Source: Gymnogyps californianus (lineage: Eukaryota > Chordata > Aves > Accipitriformes > Cathartidae). Taken from it: a stretch of 64,000 bases of DNA. The position numbers and the translations under genes were made by a program. The notes beneath the pieces are model-generated. The model was not told the DNA's origin and did not search any database. It was given only the letters and a program-made list of their open reading frames with translations. The DNA lies in NCBI RefSeq assembly GCF_018139145.2, contig NC_059478.1:26381001-26445000 (forward strand), written 5' to 3'. Positions 60,186 to 64,000 of the stretch are shown here, piece after piece (positions within the stretch are counted from its first letter, which is position 1; each line of letters opens with the position of its first letter).

Positions 60186-60939
60186 GGAAAATTGACACGG
60201 GGAACAATTTGTCTCCTGACTGGGTTAATGGGTCCGGCTGGCAGGAGGCATCTGCGGAGAGTGGGGGTTATCACGAAAGCCGGGCCGGGGGGGACCAGCC
60301 GGGGGGGGCTTCCCCAACAGTTGATGTCCTCCAGCCTTCGCCCTCAGCTTCTGCTCTGGCAGCCAAAGAGCAGCCGCGTGTGAAATTGCCACGATCCAGT
60401 CCTGGCTTGCCCCTGAGAGCAGTCAGGGACCAATGGCACAGGGAGCACGCCAGCGTGAAGTCATCATCTGGGAGCAGATCAGCTGGTTCTCAGCAGGTTT
60501 TTGTCTCCGATGGTGGCCAATACAAGCTGCTTTAGCAGAAGTTACAAGAAATCTCCCAAAGGACAATTATAAAAAATTCTCCCTACAGGAAGAGCATTTC
60601 CTAAATTTACAAAAGGTCCCTGGTCCCTGGTGAAGTGAGTGTGTGGGTATTAACATCTGCGTTATCTGCTGTGACAAGATGCGTTAAAATGAGGAGATCC
60701 CTGCTATTTTACTGGCTGATGTGGCTTCCGTTTTGGCTGACACAAGATTTCAGGATTCAGTGCAAAACATTAGCTTGTGAAAACCCTCATCGTAAGGGTG
60801 CTGCTGTGAGTCTGCAGCTGGAGGAATGAGGTCCTGTGACTCCAGCGGAGCAAAGAGGTGCCCAAAGCCCCCGGTCCTGAACTGAATGGGGATCCTCTTC
60901 GCGCCGCTTCACCGAGCAGCAGCCGCCTGGGGAGTTGGT
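60186..60939. other. G-rich, CpG-enriched non-coding sequence
   Basis: G runs at 60,263-60,267, 60,282-60,284, 60,287-60,293 and 60,301-60,308 could form a G-quadruplex. Frames of 120, 66 and 64 codons (60,173-60,829) have no domain; the 120-codon one is low-complexity Ser/Ala/Gly-rich. 60,640-60,820 is more AT-rich. Confidence 0.5.
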
Positions 60940-61050
60940 GTCTCAGCCCCGGTGAGGACTCAGTGACATACCCGAAGTCACCTGGGGAAACCTCTGGCAG
61001 AGCAGGGACCCACAGCTTGTTGGTGTCTTACAATGCCACCTTCTCCCACT
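60940..61050 (-). mobile_element. MIR-like SINE fragment, minus strand
   Basis: CAGTGACATACCCGAAGTCA, CCTGGGGAAACCTCTGGCAG and AGCAGGGACCCACAGCTT match the reverse MIR core ('aagtgacttgcccaaggtcacccag...tggcagagcagggact'). It lies inside the 188-codon plus frame 60,858-61,424, which I therefore do not accept as coding. Confidence 0.5.
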
Positions 61051-61279
61051 GCGCTCCTCACTTCAGGGGAGTGGCTCGGCGGCGTCCCACAGGCGAGATG
61101 TCCCTGGCTCAGACACCGCATCCCCCGCTGGCTTTAGGGAAGGGTACAGAGCCACCTGGGAACAAGATTGCAGCAAATACCACATCTCTTGCAAGCCTCT
61201 CTGAACCCACGGAACAAGACAAAAGAGATTCATCCCCCTCTTCCTGCTTGGGAAGAGGGGTCGGGAAAGTGAGTCTTTC
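61051..61279. other. Non-coding, moderately CpG-enriched sequence
   Basis: It includes GGCTCGGCGGCGTCCCACAG (about 61,073-61,092). No domain is seen in either strand's frame. Confidence 0.45.
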
Positions 61280-61620
61280 CATGCTAATGTCACACAATTA
61301 CCTCTTAACTGCCAAAACAAATGGCAGAAATGGGGAAAGTGACACCAAATCAAAAATGTCACAGGTGATCGATTCATGTCATCTACCGTCGCCGCAGCCG
61401 AGGCTGGCGAGAGAGACACAGTGATAACACAACACTAATATTATATTACAGCCTTCACGGCGCCGAATGCCAAGTGATGAATATGTGTCACTTTATGTGT
61501 CGCTCACTCTCTGGGCCTGGGCGGGCGAGCATGGAAAATGGAGTGTTCAGGATTAATGATATCGAAAATGATAGAGAGGAGATTGAAAATTCCTTCCTTC
61601 CTGAACCATGCAGATTGAAA
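61280..61620. promoter_or_regulatory. Candidate conserved element with five TGTCA/TGACA motifs
   Basis: TGTCA or TGACA occurs at 61,289, 61,340, 61,357, 61,377 and 61,486, with GGTGATCGATTC, CTACCGTCGCCGCAGCCG and TTAATGATATCG between. Such spacing suits MEIS/TGIF/PBX-type sites. The mix of preserved CpGs and AT-rich cores is typical of developmental enhancers. Part of 61,325-61,370 could instead be a decayed MIR. Unaligned. Confidence 0.35.
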
Positions 61621-61703
61621 TGTACCTCAGAGCTATCTCTTGCTGCCCTCCTCCTCCACCCACTTTTTAAAGGTCTTTTCCACAGCATTTTGAAGAAGAA
61701 AAC

Positions 61704-62245
61704 AAAAAAGAAAAGAAGAGAAGAGAAGAGAAGAGAAGAGAAGAGAAGAGAAAAGAAAAGAAAAGAAAAGAAAAGAAAAGAAAAGAAAAGAAAAGAAAAG
61801 AAAAGAAAAGAAAAGAAAAGAGAAAAGAAAAGAGAAAAGAAAAAAGAGAAGAGAAGAGAAGAGAAGAGAAGAGAAGAGAAGAGAAGAGAAGAGAAGAGAA
61901 GAGAAGAGAAGAGAAGGAAAAGGAAAAGGAAAAGGAAAAGGAAAAGGAAAGGAAAGGAAAGGAAAGGAAAGGAAAGGAAAGGAAAGGAAAGGAAAGGAAA
62001 GGAAAGGAAAGGAAAGGAAAGGAAAGGAAAGGAAAGGAAAGGAAAGGAAAGGAAAGGAAAGGAAAGGAAAGGAAAGGAAAGGAAAGGAAAGGAAAGGAAA
62101 GGAAAGGGAAAAGAGAAAGGAGAAAAAAAGAGAAGTGGAAGAGGAGAGAAGGGAAGACAGAAGAGAAGAGAAGAGAAGAGAAGAGAAGAGAAGAGAAGAG
62201 AAGAGAAGAGAAGAGAAGAGAAGAGAAGAGAAGAGAAGAGGAGAA
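61704..62245 (+). repeat. Compound polypurine pentamer/hexamer microsatellite, about 540 bp
   Basis: Segments run in order: (GAAGA)n at about 61,713-61,750, (GAAAA)n to about 61,818, mixed GAAAA/GAGAAAA to about 61,845, (GAAGA)n to about 61,914, (GGAAAA)n about 61,915-61,946, (GGAAA)n to about 62,106, an interrupted stretch to 62,160, and (GAAGA)n to about 62,240. From 61,704 to 62,135 (432 bases) this strand has no pyrimidine; T at 62,136 and C at 62,158 are the only breaks before 62,246. The 259-codon Lys/Arg/Glu frame across it (61,474-62,253) is a microsatellite artefact. Confidence 0.95.
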
Positions 62246-62594
62246 CTTTATAAAGAGTGTTTTACTTGGAAATTTCTTCCTCTGCTCCTCATGGTTTGAT
62301 CTATGATCAAGGTTCCCATCTTCGCATGTATGTCTATTCTCACACAGACAGCTACAGTATGGAATATATCCATGATTTTAATCCAGGACCACCACTTCTC
62401 AGTTAAAAACTTGATGTGGCCAGAAGGTTGTGGCTGGATAGAGGTCAGTGCGTGATGTGTTATGATTAACAAGTGATCTTACTGAGAGCTCTCAATGAAA
62501 ACCAGAGCATTTTAATGCTGATAACTTCTATTTTGCAGCCTTCAGAAACTTCAGGTAAAAATCAGAGCCCCACAGTGCTGGTAATTTTCTGCAT
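62246..62594. other. Non-coding sequence, partial imperfect duplication
   Basis: Two similar blocks, AAAACCAGAGC...TGCTGATAA (about 62,499) and AAAAATCAGAGC...TGCTGGTAA (about 62,556), suggest a loose direct duplication. No gene. Confidence 0.45.
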
Positions 62595-62720
62595 CTAATG
62601 AGAAGAACTGATAACAGAGAAGATGGATCACAGCTTTAGGGATAAAGTGACCTGGCCAATGTCACAGGCAGAGCTGAGCTGATACATGGCTCCTCCATTC
62701 ATATTCACACACCGTTTATG
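62595..62720 (-). mobile_element. MIR-like SINE fragment, minus strand
   Basis: GGGATAAAGTGACCTGGCCA, ATGTCACAGGCAGAGCTGAG match the reverse MIR core ('gaggttaagtgacttgcccaaggtcacacaggcagagctggg'). Confidence 0.55.
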
Positions 62721-63599
62721 CATGAATGCTGCAAGATGACCCATTCCCAGGGGCCCAGAGACTGCAGACACTTTGGTGAGGCTGGAGAAGATTACAGATG
62801 TGCATTTACGTAGCTGCAGGATTAGACCATGCCAGCCCATGGAGAGATGGTTTCGTGCAGACACCCGGCTTGTCCTGGTCTTTGGCTGAAGGCTGGTTCT
62901 GTGAGCTGCAACTCCAGTCTAGCTGGAGTGTGCTAGACTTGGTCAGGACCTGGTGAGATGTGGGGCCTGGAGGGAGCTTAACCAGGGACAGTTCACCCTC
63001 TGTGTCTGACAGTGGGTGCTTGTGACCATCCTGCTTTTGAGGAGTAAGGTTACCTCCTCATGGCTGTAGACTTACCAGTCCTGGAGCTTTGGTTTGGGTT
63101 TATCCTGGGTTTTGGCAAGGATGCCTCAAAGCTTTGATAGAGAAAGCAAAGGAAGGAAATAAAGTTTTTAATACCTTTTTTCTATACTTTTTCCTTTACC
63201 ATTTTTTCTACCTCCCTGTTACTTAATTGGGTCACCTCCCCAGGTGGGATGAGGGCTTATTCTTTCCTTCTAGCTACAGTGGAAACCATCTACTGCCTTG
63301 CTGTGCCCTCACCTGATATTACACATGCTGCTCTTCCAGTGGAGCTTGGAGCTTTTTGTCTTTGAGGCATGGTTAATGGGGACAGAGCCTGTTTTGTTAA
63401 GCAACCGATGCAGCATAATGGAACAGCGTTTTTTTTCTTTCTTTCTTCTTAACCCATTATGACTCCCGAGAAAAGTGTTTTGCACAGAAAAGAGAATGAA
63501 ATCAAATAACAGAAAGTCGAAATGGGATGCAATATTTGTTTGAACGTCGTGTGAAAAAAAATGCTAGGATGGCTTCCTCACACTGACTACCAAATACAT
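62721..63599. other. Non-coding sequence, no gene recognised
   Basis: Mixed unique sequence with a T-rich tract (GTTTTTTTTCTTTCTTTC, about 63,428). A 78-codon minus frame at 62,628-62,864 overlaps the SINE relic and is discounted. Confidence 0.5.
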
Positions 63600-63800
63600 G
63601 CCTGACTCTATTAGCCTCTGCTGAAGAACGAGCACTAATAGCGAATGATCTTAAGGACTCACAGCCATTAGTTTCATATGGCAACAGACTGAGATTGGAG
63701 GAAGAAACCCAGAATCAACTGAGAGTACCTAATTAATTGGATTATAATTACATTTGGAAAGCTAAAAGGTAATAGATCTGTTTGAATTATGATCATCACA
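63600..63800. promoter_or_regulatory. Candidate conserved non-coding element
   Basis: CCTAATTAATTGGATTATAA at about 63,728-63,747, followed by TTACA, packs several TAAT cores in the spacing typical of paired homeodomain sites, with AATTATGATCATCAC downstream. Repeat-free. Inferred from motif content. Confidence 0.3.
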
Positions 63801-64000
63801 GACTCTTCAGGGACAGACCGTGCAGTGTGAATCACTTGTACGTGATCACCAGAGACACAAAGAATTAAATGACTACAAACATTTTAAATAAGAGCACCTG
63901 TTCACTAGTGGGAATATTGGCTGCCAAGCTCGGCTGGCATGAATATGTTTGCTTTGAGATTGCAGTCACTGACCTGTTGTATTACTATTTTTTTAAAGGA
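63801..64000. other. AT-rich end of window, nothing recognised
   Basis: Unique AT-rich sequence with no open frame, repeat family or splice signal that I can support. Confidence 0.5.

Noticed and set aside
60858..61424. 188-codon plus-strand open frame
   Set aside because: It contains a MIR-like fragment in reverse, has low-complexity Ser/Pro/Gly composition and no domain, and a 118-codon frame runs opposite.
61474..62253. 259-codon plus-strand open frame rich in Lys, Arg and Glu
   Set aside because: Most of it is the GAAGA/GAAAA/GGAAA microsatellite, which has no stop in this frame. There is no domain, and the N-terminal part is ordinary non-coding sequence.
1..64000. CRISPR array, prophage, operon or bacterial defence system
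   Set aside because: No regularly spaced repeats with unique spacers, no dense same-strand coding and no bacterial gene signals; CR1 and SINE content marks the sequence as vertebrate.
1..64000. Endogenous retrovirus or LTR element
   Set aside because: I looked for gag/pol-like frames and for paired long terminal repeats and saw neither; no long direct repeats beyond microsatellites.
1..64000. tRNA or rRNA genes
   Set aside because: No intact A-box/B-box pair in a foldable 70-90 base unit or rRNA core was recognised. SINE relics carry only degenerate tRNA-like pieces. A covariance-model search would be decisive.

Overview
This 64 kb window reads as non-coding vertebrate DNA, most likely from a bird or a close sauropsid relative. 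The direct evidence is the repeat content. There are several CR1-type LINE fragments, including one with the reverse-oriented 3' end typical of avian CR1 (about 43,884-43,965) and a longer avian-style CR1 3' region (about 18,745-19,265). There are also older amniote CR1 relics (about 35,850-36,370, 52,140-52,565 and 58,690-58,950), a scatter of decayed MIR-like tRNA-SINE fragments, and long pentanucleotide microsatellites. I see no operons, bacterial ribosome-binding sites, phage genes, CRISPR arrays or dense long reading frames.

I could not identify any protein-coding gene or exon. The longest open frame (259 codons, 61,474-62,253) mostly runs through a polypurine microsatellite and is an artefact. 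The next longest (208, 188, 188, 175 and 175 codons) have no recognisable domain and overlap equally long frames on the other strand. The window is therefore either a gene desert or the inside of a very large intron. I cannot name the neighbouring gene from sequence alone.

Layout: 1-18 kb is mostly unique sequence with two MIR-like fragments, short simple repeats and several AT-rich blocks resembling conserved non-coding elements. At 18.7-29.6 kb lie CR1 copies (18.7, 22.7, 28.3 and 28.6 kb), MIR-like relics, a paired poly-C tract (20.8 kb) and a CpG-dense patch (26.4-26.7 kb). At 30-46.5 kb lie CR1 relics at 35.9 and 43.9 kb, an unusual double pentamer microsatellite at 43.8 kb and two MIR-like SINEs. 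At 46.5-60 kb lie two more old CR1 copies and several enhancer-like AT-rich blocks. The last 4 kb is the most structured part: an AT-rich homeobox-motif block (59.8-60.2 kb), G-rich and CpG-enriched sequence (60.2-61.1 kb), a block with five TGTCA/TGACA motifs (61.28-61.62 kb), and then a roughly 550 bp purine-only-strand microsatellite (61.70-62.25 kb).

The calls of candidate regulatory blocks are pattern judgements (AT-rich, homeodomain-, forkhead-, RUNX- or MEIS-like motifs, low repeat content). No alignment was possible, so their confidence is low. No multi-gene system, novel or known, is visible here.
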